Positions 18,224 to 26,390 of a stretch of DNA of 64,000 nt are shown here, piece after piece. The notes beneath the pieces were generated by a model. The model ran no database searches. It saw only the letters and a list, made by a program, of their open reading frames with translations, and was not told the origin of the DNA. The DNA is taken from the NCBI RefSeq assembly GCF_029909975.1, contig NZ_CP094516.1:2480001-2544000 (forward strand), in the 5' to 3' direction. The position numbers were made by a program, and so were the translations under genes. Source of the stretch: Bradyrhizobium sp. ISRA430. Lineage in GTDB: Bacteria; Pseudomonadota; Alphaproteobacteria; Rhizobiales; Xanthobacteraceae. The number at the start of each line of letters is the position of its first letter. Positions within the stretch are counted from its first letter, which is position 1.

Positions 18224-19849
18224 ATGACCACCCTCACCGGCGGGGAAGCGATCGTAAGCGGGCTTGTTGCGCATGGCGTCGATACCGTATTCGGCCTGCC
18301 CGGTGCGCAGGTCTACGGCCTGTTCGATGCCTTCCACCAGGCTCAGCTCAAGGTGATCGGCGCCCGGCACGAGCAGGCGTGCGGCTACATGGCGTTCGGC
18401 TATGCGCGATCGAGCGGCAGGCCCGGCGTGTTCAGCGTGGTGCCTGGCCCCGGCGTGCTCAACGCCAGCGCGGCGCTGCTCACCGCTTTCGGCTGCAACG
18501 AGCCGGTGCTGTGCGTCACCGGCCAGGTACCGACGCAGTTCCTGGGCAAAGGCCGCGGTCATCTGCACGAGATGCCGGATCAACTCGCGACCTTGCGCAC
18601 CTATGTGAAATGGGCGGAGCGGATCGAATATCCCGGCAATGCGCCGACGGTCGTGGCGCGCGCCTTCCAGGAAATGATGTCGGGACGGCGGGGTCCCGTC
18701 TCGGTCGAAATGCCCTGGGACGTCTTCACCCAGCGCGCCGACACGGCAGCCGCACCGGTTCTTGAGCCCCTGGCCGCGCCGCAGCCCGATCCTGACCTCG
18801 TGAAGCAGGCGGCCGCGCTCATCAAGGCGAGCAAGGCGCCGATGATCTTCGTCGGCAGCGGCGCGATCGAGGCGCGCGAAGAGATCCTCGAGCTCGCCGA
18901 GATGATCGATGCGCCGGTGGTCGCGTTCCGCAGCGGCCGCGGCATCGTCTCCAACGCGCATGAGCTCGGGCTGACGATGGCGGCTGCCTACAAGTTGTGG
19001 CCGAACACCGACCTCATGATCGGCATCGGCACGCGGCTGGAGCTGCCGACCATGTCGCGCTGGCCTTATCGCCCCGATGGCCTGAAGAGCATCCGCATCG
19101 ACATCGACCCGGTCGAGATGCGGCGCTTCGCCTCAGATGCGGCCATCATCGCCGATGCCAAATCCGCGACCGCCGATCTCGCCGCCGCCGTGCGCAAGGC
19201 AGGCTACAGCAAGACCGCCGGACGCCGCGCGGCGATCCGCGAGGCCACGGCATCAGCGCAAGCCGAAATCCAGCGCATCCAGCCGCAGATGGCGTATCTC
19301 AACATCCTGCGCGAGGTGCTGCCGGCGAACGCAATCGTCACCGATGAATTGTCGCAGGTCGGCTTTGCCTCCTGGTACGGGTTTCCGATCTACGAGCCGC
19401 GCACCTTCATCACCTCCGGCTACCAGGGTACGCTCGGCTCGGGCTTCCCGACCGCGTTAGGCGCCAAGATCGCCAATCCCGACAAGCCGGTGGTGGCGAT
19501 CACCGGCGACGGCGGCTTCATGTTCGGCGTGCAGGAGCTTTCCACGGCGGTGCAGTTCAACATCGGCGTGGTGACGCTGGTGTTCAACAACAACGCCTAT
19601 GGCAATGTCCGCCGCGACCAGCGCGAGCGTTTTGACGGCCGCGTGGTGGCGTCCGATCTCGTCAACCCGGATTTCGTCAAGCTCGCGGAGTCCTTCGGCG
19701 TCGCTGCAGCACGCGTAGCCTCGCCGGATCATTTCAAGGCGGCGATGGAGAAGGCGCTCACCCATGGCGGGCCGTATCTGATTTCGGTCGAGGTGCCGCG
19801 GGACTCCGAAGTCAGTCCCTGGGCATTCATCCATCCGCCGAAGCCGTAA
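18224..19849 (+). CDS. Thiamine-pyrophosphate-dependent enzyme (acetolactate-synthase-like)
   Basis: 541 residues with the three domains of the TPP decarboxylase/carboligase superfamily. Glu50 (RHEQACGYMAFG) is the cofactor-activating glutamate and GDGG (from residue 428) to NNNAYGNV is the TPP/Mg motif. GTRLELPTMSRWPY is in the middle domain. It resembles acetolactate-synthase-like carboligases of unknown substrate rather than true IlvB. ATG 18224 is the first start giving the conserved TGGEAIVSGLVAHGVDTVFGLPG opening. It lies 25 bp after the FAH gene at the end of the hpa operon, and its 3' end faces alkB with only 9 bp between. Confidence 0.82.
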   Translation: MTTLTGGEAIVSGLVAHGVDTVFGLPGAQVYGLFDAFHQAQLKVIGARHEQACGYMAFGYARSSGRPGVFSVVPGPGVLNASAALLTAFGCNEPVLCVTGQVPTQFLGKGRGHLHEMPDQLATLRTYVKWAERIEYPGNAPTVVARAFQEMMSGRRGPVSVEMPWDVFTQRADTAAAPVLEPLAAPQPDPDLVKQAAALIKASKAPMIFVGSGAIEAREEILELAEMIDAPVVAFRSGRGIVSNAHELGLTMAAAYKLWPNTDLMIGIGTRLELPTMSRWPYRPDGLKSIRIDIDPVEMRRFASDAAIIADAKSATADLAAAVRKAGYSKTAGRRAAIREATASAQAEIQRIQPQMAYLNILREVLPANAIVTDELSQVGFASWYGFPIYEPRTFITSGYQGTLGSGFPTALGAKIANPDKPVVAITGDGGFMFGVQELSTAVQFNIGVVTLVFNNNAYGNVRRDQRERFDGRVVASDLVNPDFVKLAESFGVAAARVASPDHFKAAMEKALTHGGPYLISVEVPRDSEVSPWAFIHPPKP

Positions 19850-19858
19850 GACGCAGCG

Positions 19859-20518
19859 TCACCGCGTCCTGCGGAACGTCAGATTGATGCGCTGACGGCC
19901 GAGCAGCGCGTGCTCGCCATCGGCGAGCGGCGCGACGCCGTGATAGGCGAGCCGCGATGGGCCGCCCCAGACCACGACATCGCCATGCACGAGCCGAAAA
20001 CGGCGCGGCTTGTCGCTGCGCGCCATGCCACCGAACAGGAAGATCGCGGGCAGCCCAAGCGAGACCGAGACGATCGGCGCCGAATAGTCCAGCTCGTCCT
20101 TGTCCTGATGCAGCGACAGCCGCGTGCCGGGCTCATAACGATTGACGAGGCAGGCATCCGGCGCGAAGCCGGCGAAACCGCCCTGCTCCGCCGCGCGGTG
20201 GGCCAGATCGCGGAAGACAAGGGGCATCTCCGGCCATGGCGTGTCGGATCGCGGATCGATCGCATCGTAGCGATAGCTGGTGTGGTCGGTGATCCAGCCG
20301 CGCTCGCCGCAATTCGTCATCGCCACGGACATCTGATAGCCGCCGGGCGTGGTCATCCGGCGGAACGGCGCCTGCGCCACGATCGCGCGCACCGCCGCGA
20401 TCAGCTCGCTCTCGATCGGCTTGGCAAAGCCGCGCAGCAGCACCGCGCCTTCCGCGATCTGCTCGCGCGACGGCCGCGCCTCAATGACATCGTCGAACAA
20501 ATCCGCCGTCAACGGCAA
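19859..20518 (-). CDS. alkB: AlkB-type DNA/RNA demethylase
   Basis: 219-residue Fe(II)/2-oxoglutarate dioxygenase of the AlkB family. Iron ligands are His137 and Asp139 (LSLHQDKDE) and His193 (YHGVAPL); the 2OG-binding arginines Arg210 and Arg216 lie in RINLTFRRTR, matching the RYNLTFR motif of E. coli AlkB. It would reverse 1-methyladenine and 3-methylcytosine damage. The start is a TTG at 20518, only 3 bp beyond the stop of the neighbouring oxygenase, suggesting coupled translation. Confidence 0.9.
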   Translation of the reverse strand: MPLTADLFDDVIEARPSREQIAEGAVLLRGFAKPIESELIAAVRAIVAQAPFRRMTTPGGYQMSVAMTNCGERGWITDHTSYRYDAIDPRSDTPWPEMPLVFRDLAHRAAEQGGFAGFAPDACLVNRYEPGTRLSLHQDKDELDYSAPIVSVSLGLPAIFLFGGMARSDKPRRFRLVHGDVVVWGGPSRLAYHGVAPLADGEHALLGRQRINLTFRRTR

Positions 20519-20521
20519 CGC

Positions 20522-21268
20522 TCACTTGGAATCATGGAAGATCACACCCAGCGTGTGGCGCTGGCCGGACCGAAGCCGGCTGACGCCATGGCGCAGATTA
20601 ACGCGGTAGGTGCCGCGCGTCCCCTGCACCGGGCGATGATGCACGGCGAAGGCCACCGCGTCGCCCTGCGCGAGCGGCACCACCTCGGCGCGGGATTGCA
20701 TGCGCGGGCGCTGCTCGGTCAGCACGAACTCGCCGCCGGTGAAGTCACGTCCCGGTTCGGAGAGCAGGATCGCGACCTGCAGCGGGAACACGTGCTCGCC
20801 ATAGAGGTCCTGGTGCAGGCAGTTGTAGTCGCCGGCCTCGTATTGCAGCAGCAGCGGCGTTGGCCGCGTCTGCCCCGCATCATGGCAGCGCTTCAGGAAG
20901 GCCGAATGCACCGCGGGATAGCGGATGTCGATCCCCATCGCCTCGTTCCAGCGATTGGCGACGCCGTGCAGATGCGCATACAGCGCCGGGCGCAATTGTG
21001 CGATCAGGTCGGGCAGCGGATAGGTGAAATATTTGTACTCGCCGCGACCAAAACCGTGACTGCCCATGACGATGCGGCTGCGGAAGGTTGCATCGTCCGG
21101 GTAGAGCGCGGCGACGGCGCGGCATTCGTCCGGCGCGAGCAGCCCCTTCAGGACGGCGCAGCCCTGGGCGTCGAGCTCGCCGGTGATCTGCGCCCAGTCG
21201 AGGGCGTCGACGCGAGCGGCGATGTCGAGCGAAGGCGAATGAGGAGATTTGCGTGCTGTTGCTGTCAT
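20522..21268 (-). CDS. 2OG-Fe(II) oxygenase, companion of AlkB
   Basis: 248-residue 2-oxoglutarate-dependent oxygenase distinct from AlkB. The likely iron ligands are His152 and Asp154 (NCLHQDLYGE) and His228 (LRHGVSRL), with a following Arg237 for 2OG. A second feature is GGEFVLTEQRPRMQSRAEVVPL before the last ligand. Related genes are often found next to alkB or ada in alphaproteobacteria, so a link to alkylation damage is plausible, but the substrate is unknown. Start is ATG 21268. It precedes alkB in a two-gene operon. Confidence 0.82.
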   Translation of the reverse strand: MTATARKSPHSPSLDIAARVDALDWAQITGELDAQGCAVLKGLLAPDECRAVAALYPDDATFRSRIVMGSHGFGRGEYKYFTYPLPDLIAQLRPALYAHLHGVANRWNEAMGIDIRYPAVHSAFLKRCHDAGQTRPTPLLLQYEAGDYNCLHQDLYGEHVFPLQVAILLSEPGRDFTGGEFVLTEQRPRMQSRAEVVPLAQGDAVAFAVHHRPVQGTRGTYRVNLRHGVSRLRSGQRHTLGVIFHDSK

Positions 21269-21327
21269 GGCCGCGACTCTCGCAAGACCGGTCCGCCCTC
21301 CGCCACCCGATTTCCGGCTGCCTCCCC

Positions 21328-21405
21328 GTCATTGCGAGCGAAGCGAAGCAATCCAGTGTCTTTCCGCGGAACCAGTCTGGATTGCTTCGCTTCGCTCGCA
21401 ATGAC
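21328..21405. repeat. Intergenic palindromic repeat, GTCATTGCGAGCGAAGCG family
   Basis: Left arm GTCATTGCGAGCGAAGCGAA (from 21328) and right arm TTCGCTTCGCTCGCAATGAC (to 21405) are exact complements, with CAATCCAG/CTGGATTG continuing the stem. Loop carries CTTTCCGCGG. Close relatives are at 46731-46808 and 62316-62431. Confidence 0.85.
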
Positions 21406-21417
21406 AGTGGGGATGCA

Positions 21418-22104
21418 TCAGCCCAGCACCGGCAGCGTCACCACGTCATACGCGTGCTTGATCGTGCGCTTGAGCACGGGATCCTCCAGTTCGAACTCGA
21501 AACGGTCCGCAGGGCGGATGCCGCCCTTGGCGGCGAAGGTGCCGCCGAACATGGCGCAGCCGTCCGGCAGCGTCTTGCCGTCGAAGCCGCGCGCAATGAG
21601 TTCGCCGACCGGCAACATCGCGTCCAGCGTGCCCTCCTGGTAGAGCACGCGCTCGCCGTTGATCCAGGCATAGGAGCGCAGGATCATCTTGTCCCAATGG
21701 CCGACGACGTCCTCGAGTTCCCACAGGGTCGGCGCGAGCACCTTGTCGCACATCTGCTTCGAGACCGTGACGTTGTAGGCTTCGACCTTGCGGTCGGTAT
21801 GGTCGGAGCCGCAACCGACGAAGATGCGGCCCTGCCAGCCCACCAGCACGAACTCGACCTCGCCAGAGGAATCGCCGCCGCAGCATTCGATGCTGTCTTC
21901 CGTGGTCAGCCGCCGCGCCGAGACGCGGTAGTAGATCGGCGTCGAGGCCGGACGGGCGATGCCGACCGCCTCCAGCTCCGCGATGTGCTTGTCGCGCGCC
22001 ACGGGATCGCGGCCGGTCCAGCCGGCGATGACGGCCTGGTCAATCGCAAGCGTCAGCGGAGTTGTCGTGTCCTGGGCGTCTACGGTGAAGGTCAGATCAA
22101 ACAC
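21418..22104 (-). CDS. DUF2848 family protein
   Basis: 228-residue protein of the DUF2848 family, recognised by its size and by GWTGRDPVARDKHIAELEAVGIA, VGCGSDHTDRKVEAYNV and PDGCAMFGGTFAAKGGI segments. The last resembles the fumarylacetoacetate-hydrolase fold's C-terminal region, so a related fold is possible. The GTG start at 22104 overlaps the amidase stop by 8 bp. The tight pairing suggests that it acts on the amidase product or substrate. No function is established that I know of. Confidence 0.75.
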   Translation of the reverse strand: MFDLTFTVDAQDTTTPLTLAIDQAVIAGWTGRDPVARDKHIAELEAVGIARPASTPIYYRVSARRLTTEDSIECCGGDSSGEVEFVLVGWQGRIFVGCGSDHTDRKVEAYNVTVSKQMCDKVLAPTLWELEDVVGHWDKMILRSYAWINGERVLYQEGTLDAMLPVGELIARGFDGKTLPDGCAMFGGTFAAKGGIRPADRFEFELEDPVLKRTIKHAYDVVTLPVLG

Positions 22105-23446
22105 GGATCACGGCCTCCATGCCGGCAGCAAGTTCGAAAATGCGGCGATCCGATCCGCCCGCGCCCGCCAGCATTAGCCCGACGGGCACGTCGCCTTCGC
22201 GATGCGCAGGCAGCGAGATGGCGCAACCATCGATCATGTTGATCAGGGTGCAATTGCGCAGGGAGCGCAGATTCGCCGTGGCGAACGCCTTGTCGTCGGC
22301 GAGATCGGCGATCTTCGGCGGCGTGTTGGCGGTGGTCGGGAGCACCAGCGCGTCATAGGGCGCAATCCGCGCATTGACACGCGCGATCAGCGAGCGGCGC
22401 TCGTTGACGAGATCGATATAATCGGCCGCGCTCTGCGCCTCGCCGCGCATGATGCGCACGAAGACACGGGGATCATAGACATCGCCCTTGGACGTGATGA
22501 GATAGCGGTGCCAGGCGAAGCTTTCGGCCGCAGCAAAGCCGCCCTTGGCGTTCATCGGGCCGATGTCGTGGAACTCCGCCATTTCGATGCGCTCGATGAC
22601 GGCACCATGAGCAGTGAGCGTCGCAAGCGCGCGCTCGAATGTGTCAGCCACCGGCGCGTCGAGATCGTCAAGTGCGATCGTGGTCGGCACCGCCAGCCGC
22701 ATGCCCTGGATCGGCCGCGGCTTCAACGCAGCCACAGGCTCGTTCGCCAGCACCGCATCGAGTATGGCACAGCAACTGACCGATCGTGCCAGCGGTCCGA
22801 TGCTGTCGAGCGAGAACGACAGCGGCACCGAGCCATCGAGCGGCACGCGACGCTGCGTCGGCTTGTAGCCGACGATGCCGTTATAGGCGGCGGGAATCCG
22901 GCACGAGCCACCGGTGTCGGTGCCGAGCGCGCCATGCGCCATGCCGTCCAGCACGGAAACCGCCGCGCCTGAGGACGAGCCGCCGGGCACGTGGCCTTCA
23001 GCCCGGTTCCAGGCGCCCTTCGGCGTGCCATAGTGCGGATTGATACCGATACCGGAATAGGCGAACTCGGTCATGTTGGTCCGTCCGATCAGGATGAAGC
23101 CGGCCTGGCGCAGCCGCGCAACCGCCGCCGCATCGTGCTCCGCCGGATCGGAATCATCGAGCGCGCGAGAGCCGGCGCGTGTCGTCTGTCCCTTGATGTC
23201 GAAGAGATCCTTGATCGAGACCGGGATACCGGCATAGCGCGACGGCGCGGTCTTGGCCTTGCGCAAGGTATCCATCGCATCCGCGGTCGCGAGCGCCGCG
23301 TCCTTGTCGACATGGATGAAGGTGCGCCGCCCCTCGCCGGCCGGATCGGCGATCCTGGCGATACACGCCTCGACCAGCTTGCGAGAGGTCGTGCGGCCGC
23401 TTTCGAGGTCTTCGGCAAGCTTTGCCAGTGTCGGGTAATTGGGCAT
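22097..23446 (-). CDS. Amidase-signature family amidohydrolase
   Basis: 449-residue amidase. The Ser-cisSer-Lys triad is visible: Lys in VSIKDLFD, the cis-Ser in VPGGSSSGAA and the nucleophilic Ser in GTDTGGSCRIPA. It hydrolyses a carboxamide to acid and ammonia; the substrate is not readable. ATG 23446 gives a normal family N-terminus (MPNYPTLAKLAEDLESG). It is the first gene of a two-gene operon with DUF2848 and is divergent from the DUF35 gene across about 180 bp. Confidence 0.88.
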   Translation of the reverse strand: MPNYPTLAKLAEDLESGRTTSRKLVEACIARIADPAGEGRRTFIHVDKDAALATADAMDTLRKAKTAPSRYAGIPVSIKDLFDIKGQTTRAGSRALDDSDPAEHDAAAVARLRQAGFILIGRTNMTEFAYSGIGINPHYGTPKGAWNRAEGHVPGGSSSGAAVSVLDGMAHGALGTDTGGSCRIPAAYNGIVGYKPTQRRVPLDGSVPLSFSLDSIGPLARSVSCCAILDAVLANEPVAALKPRPIQGMRLAVPTTIALDDLDAPVADTFERALATLTAHGAVIERIEMAEFHDIGPMNAKGGFAAAESFAWHRYLITSKGDVYDPRVFVRIMRGEAQSAADYIDLVNERRSLIARVNARIAPYDALVLPTTANTPPKIADLADDKAFATANLRSLRNCTLINMIDGCAISLPAHREGDVPVGLMLAGAGGSDRRIFELAAGMEAVIRV

Positions 23447-23624
23447 GTCTGTCTCACGGAATATTGGCGCGCGCAATCTATCGCGCTGGCTCAGTCCGAC
23501 ACAAGCACTGTGCGCATGATGGCATGCGCGCGCGTTGCTGGACCGTTGACGCGCCATGGTCGATTGTCGCATCAAGATCGAAACAGGCAGGCGCCAAGCC
23601 TGCGCACTGGGAGGACCTGCCGAC

Positions 23625-24038
23625 ATGGCCGAACCGCAGCGTGCGCGACCGAAACCGACGCCGGAAACCCAGCATTTCTGGGACGGCACGAAAGCGGGCG
23701 AGCTGCGCTTGCAGCGCTGCGACGCCTGCGCGCATGTCTACTTTCCGCCGCGTCCGTTCTGTCCCTCCTGCGCCTCGCGCAAGGTCTCCGTCTTCAAGGC
23801 GAGCGGCAAGGGCTCTCTCTACAGCTACGTGATCAACCACCGTCCGGCCGCGCCCGGCTTCACGCCGCCTTACGCGATCGCTGTCGTCGAGCTTGCCGAG
23901 GGGCCGCGGATGATGAGCAACATCATCGATTGCCCCCAGACGCCGGAGGCGCTCGCGCTCGACATGAAGCTCGAGGTCGCCTTCGAGAAGCTCGATGACA
24001 ACATCACCCTCCCCGTGTTCCGTCCGGCGAAGGGATAG
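23625..24038 (+). CDS. DUF35 zinc-ribbon/OB-fold protein, thiolase partner
   Basis: 137-residue protein with a rubredoxin-like zinc ribbon (Cys32, Cys35, Cys46, Cys49 in RCDACAHVYF...FCPSC) and a following OB-fold (GSLYSYVINHRP, YAIAVVELAEGPRMMSNI). DUF35 proteins act as CoA-binding partners of thiolase-fold enzymes. ATG 23625 follows GGGAGG at good spacing, so the ATG at 23556 is rejected. The partner thiolase gene starts 3 bp after the stop, strongly suggesting a complex. Confidence 0.88.
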   Translation: MAEPQRARPKPTPETQHFWDGTKAGELRLQRCDACAHVYFPPRPFCPSCASRKVSVFKASGKGSLYSYVINHRPAAPGFTPPYAIAVVELAEGPRMMSNIIDCPQTPEALALDMKLEVAFEKLDDNITLPVFRPAKG

Positions 24039-24041
24039 GCC

Positions 24042-25181
24042 ATGCGCAGAAACCAGGTTGCCGTCGTCGGCGCGGCCGAGACCACCGAGCTCGGCGTCAT
24101 CCCCAACATGTCGCAGCTCCAGCTCCATGCGGATGCTGCGCTCAATGCCATTGCCGATGCCGGGCTGAAACTCTCCGACATCGACGGCTTCGCCACCGCG
24201 GTCGAGACGCCGCAGCAGGTCTGTCACTATCTCGGCATCAAGCCGACCTGGGTCGACGGTACCTCGGTCGGCGGCTGCTCCTTCATGCTGCACGTCCGCC
24301 ATGCCGCTGCGGCGATCGAGGCGGGCCTGTGCAAGACCGTGCTGATCACCCATGCCGAGAGCGGAAAATCGATGATCGGCAAGCTGCCGCGCTCGATCCC
24401 TGCCGACAGCCTGCAGGGCCAGTTCGAGGCGCCGTTCGGCGTCTACGGCCCGCCCAGCATGTTCCCGATCCCCGTGCTGCGGTTCATGAAGACCTACGGC
24501 ATCACGCATGAGCAGCTCGCCGCGGTCGCCGTGGTACAGCGGGAATGGGCGGCAAAGAATCCGCGCGCGATGATGAAGGACCCGATCACGGTCGCCGACG
24601 TGCTCAACTCGCGCATGATCGCCTATCCATTCCGCCTGCTGCAGTGCTGCCTCGTCACCGACGGCGGCGGCGCGCTGATCCTGACCTCGGCCGACCGCGC
24701 CAAGGACTTTCCCAGGAAGCCCGTCTACATCATGGGCACTGGCGAGAGCGTGGAGACGCCGATGGTCAGCCAGATGGAGACCTTCAACTCCTCGCGCGCC
24801 TTCAAGGTCGCAGGGCCCCTCGCCTTCAAGGAGGCCGGCATTGCGCACAAGGACGTCGACCATCTCATGATCTACGACGCATTTGCGCATCTGCCGCTGT
24901 TCGGCCTCGGCGACCTCGGCTTCATGCCGTACGAGGAAACCGGCAAATTCATCGCCGACGGCAACACACGGCCCGGCGGCAAGCTGCCACTCAACACCAA
25001 TGGTGGCGGCCTCTCCTACATGCATTCGGGCATGTACGGCATGTACGCCCTCCAGGAGAGCGTGCGCCAGATGCGCGGCATCGCGCCGGCGCAGGTGCCG
25101 AACGCGAAGATTTCGGTGTGCCACGGCGTCGGCGGCATGTTCGCGGCATCCGGCACGATCGTGTTTACGAACGAGAAATGA
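24042..25181 (+). CDS. SCPx-type thiolase / acyl-CoA lyase
   Basis: 379-residue thiolase-fold protein. The nucleophile position is Cys79 in SVGGCSFMLHVRHAAAAIEAG; the catalytic His is in NTNGGGLSYMHSGMYG, and a second Cys/His pair is in VCHGVGGMFAASG. It may cleave 3-oxoacyl-CoAs or, as known for steroid-degrading Ltp2 paired with a DUF35 domain, release a ketone or aldehyde from 3-hydroxyacyl-CoAs by retro-aldol cleavage. It follows the DUF35 gene by 3 bp. A terminator-like hairpin and long repeat follow. Confidence 0.82.
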   Translation: MRRNQVAVVGAAETTELGVIPNMSQLQLHADAALNAIADAGLKLSDIDGFATAVETPQQVCHYLGIKPTWVDGTSVGGCSFMLHVRHAAAAIEAGLCKTVLITHAESGKSMIGKLPRSIPADSLQGQFEAPFGVYGPPSMFPIPVLRFMKTYGITHEQLAAVAVVQREWAAKNPRAMMKDPITVADVLNSRMIAYPFRLLQCCLVTDGGGALILTSADRAKDFPRKPVYIMGTGESVETPMVSQMETFNSSRAFKVAGPLAFKEAGIAHKDVDHLMIYDAFAHLPLFGLGDLGFMPYEETGKFIADGNTRPGGKLPLNTNGGGLSYMHSGMYGMYALQESVRQMRGIAPAQVPNAKISVCHGVGGMFAASGTIVFTNEK

Positions 25182-25194
25182 GCGAGCTGCCCGC

Positions 25195-25330
25195 CTCTCC
25201 CTCTCCCCGTTCTTACGGGGAGAGGGTTGGGGTGAGGGCCGCTTCCACACACTCCGACTCGCGGAGAGTCCCCCTCACCCGGATCGCATCTGCGATGCGA
25301 TCCGACCTCTCCCCGCAAGCGGGGCGAGGT
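25195..25330. repeat. Intergenic palindromic repeat, CTCTCCCCGTTCTTACGGGG family
   Basis: Contains a perfect 10-bp stem CTCTCCCCGT/ACGGGGAGAG with a 4-nt loop at 25201-25224, followed by GGTGAGGG...CCCCTCACC arms and a CCCCGCAAGCGGGG hairpin. A close copy lies at 42447-42560. The first hairpin could end transcription of the thiolase gene. Confidence 0.8.
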
Positions 25331-25362
25331 AAGAATCACCGGATCGATAGCGGAGAATCCAC

Positions 25363-26277
25363 ATGACGAAATCACTGCAAGACAAGGTCATCATCGTCAC
25401 CGGCGCAGGCCGGGGCATCGGCCGCGAGATCGCGCTGCTCTGCGCCGCCGAAGGCGCGAAGGTCGTCGTCAACGACCCCGGCGGTGCCGCCGACGGCGCC
25501 GGTTCGAACGCTGCGCCCGCCGAGGAGGTGGTCGAGGAGATCAAGAAGCGCGGCGGCACCGCGGTCGCCAACTTCGAGTCGGTGGCGGAAGCGATCCCCG
25601 CGAGCAAGATCGTCAAGACCGCGACCGATCATTTCGGCCGGCTCGACGGCGTCGTCAACAATGCCGGCATCTTGCGCGACATGATCTTCCATAAGATGAG
25701 CGTGGAAGCCTTCGAGGCCGTCGTCAAAGTGCATCTGATGGGCTCGTTCTACGTTTCTCACGCCGCGGCGCGGATCTTCCGTGAGCAGGAGAGCGGCTCC
25801 TTCGTGCACTTCACCTCGACCTCGGGCCTGATCGGCAATTTCGGCCAGGCCAACTATGCGGCCGCCAAGCTCGGCATCGTCGGCCTGTCGAAGTCGATTG
25901 CGCTGGACATGGGCCGCTTCAACGTCCGCTCCAACTGCGTCTCGCCTTTCGCCTGGACCCGCATGATCGGCACCATCCCGACCGAGACCGAAGCCGAGAA
26001 GGCGCGCGTCGAGAAGATCAAGCAGATGGGACCGGAAAAGATCGCGCCGGTCTGCGGCTACCTGCTCTCCGATGCCGCCAAGGACGTCACCGGGCAGATC
26101 TTCGGCGTGCGCATGAACGAGATCTTCCTGTTCAGCCAGAATCGTCCGATCCGCTCCGTGCAGAGCAGCGACGGCTGGACGCCGCAATCGATCGCGGAAC
26201 ATGCGATGCCGGCGCTGAAGGGCTCGTTCTACAAGCTCGACCGCTCGGCTGACATCTTCACCTGGGATCCCGTCTAG
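25363..26277 (+). CDS. Short-chain dehydrogenase/reductase
   Basis: 304-residue SDR resembling the 3-hydroxyacyl-CoA dehydrogenase domain of peroxisomal multifunctional enzyme type 2. NAD(P)-binding TGAGRGIG (residues 13-20), NNAGILRD, and the active-site Tyr165-AAA-Lys169 with an upstream Ser in TSTSGLIGNFG are intact. It is about 50 residues longer than the SDR core, with a C-terminal tail. Likely oxidises a 3-hydroxyacyl-CoA supplied to the thiolase upstream. The 181-bp gap before it is filled by a palindromic repeat. Confidence 0.82.
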   Translation: MTKSLQDKVIIVTGAGRGIGREIALLCAAEGAKVVVNDPGGAADGAGSNAAPAEEVVEEIKKRGGTAVANFESVAEAIPASKIVKTATDHFGRLDGVVNNAGILRDMIFHKMSVEAFEAVVKVHLMGSFYVSHAAARIFREQESGSFVHFTSTSGLIGNFGQANYAAAKLGIVGLSKSIALDMGRFNVRSNCVSPFAWTRMIGTIPTETEAEKARVEKIKQMGPEKIAPVCGYLLSDAAKDVTGQIFGVRMNEIFLFSQNRPIRSVQSSDGWTPQSIAEHAMPALKGSFYKLDRSADIFTWDPV

Positions 26278-26300
26278 GCGAATCCCGACTTTGCTGCGTT

Positions 26301-26330
26301 GCGATCTCCGGTTATCCCGCCGGAGATCGC
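26301..26330 (+). terminator. Hairpin after the SDR gene
   Basis: GCGATCTCCGG and CCGGAGATCGC form an 11-bp perfect stem with an 8-nt loop, starting 23 bp after the SDR stop. There is no U tract, so it may be a weak or Rho-assisted terminator. Confidence 0.5.
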
Positions 26331-26390
26331 CTGCATTACGCCCGAATGCGGTCGGATGGTTTTCCTCTCAACAAAAAATGGGAGGCAACT

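Noticed and set aside
18224..19849. Acetolactate synthase large subunit IlvB
   Set aside because: No small subunit nearby, hpa operon context and shorter length; better called an acetolactate-synthase-like TPP enzyme.
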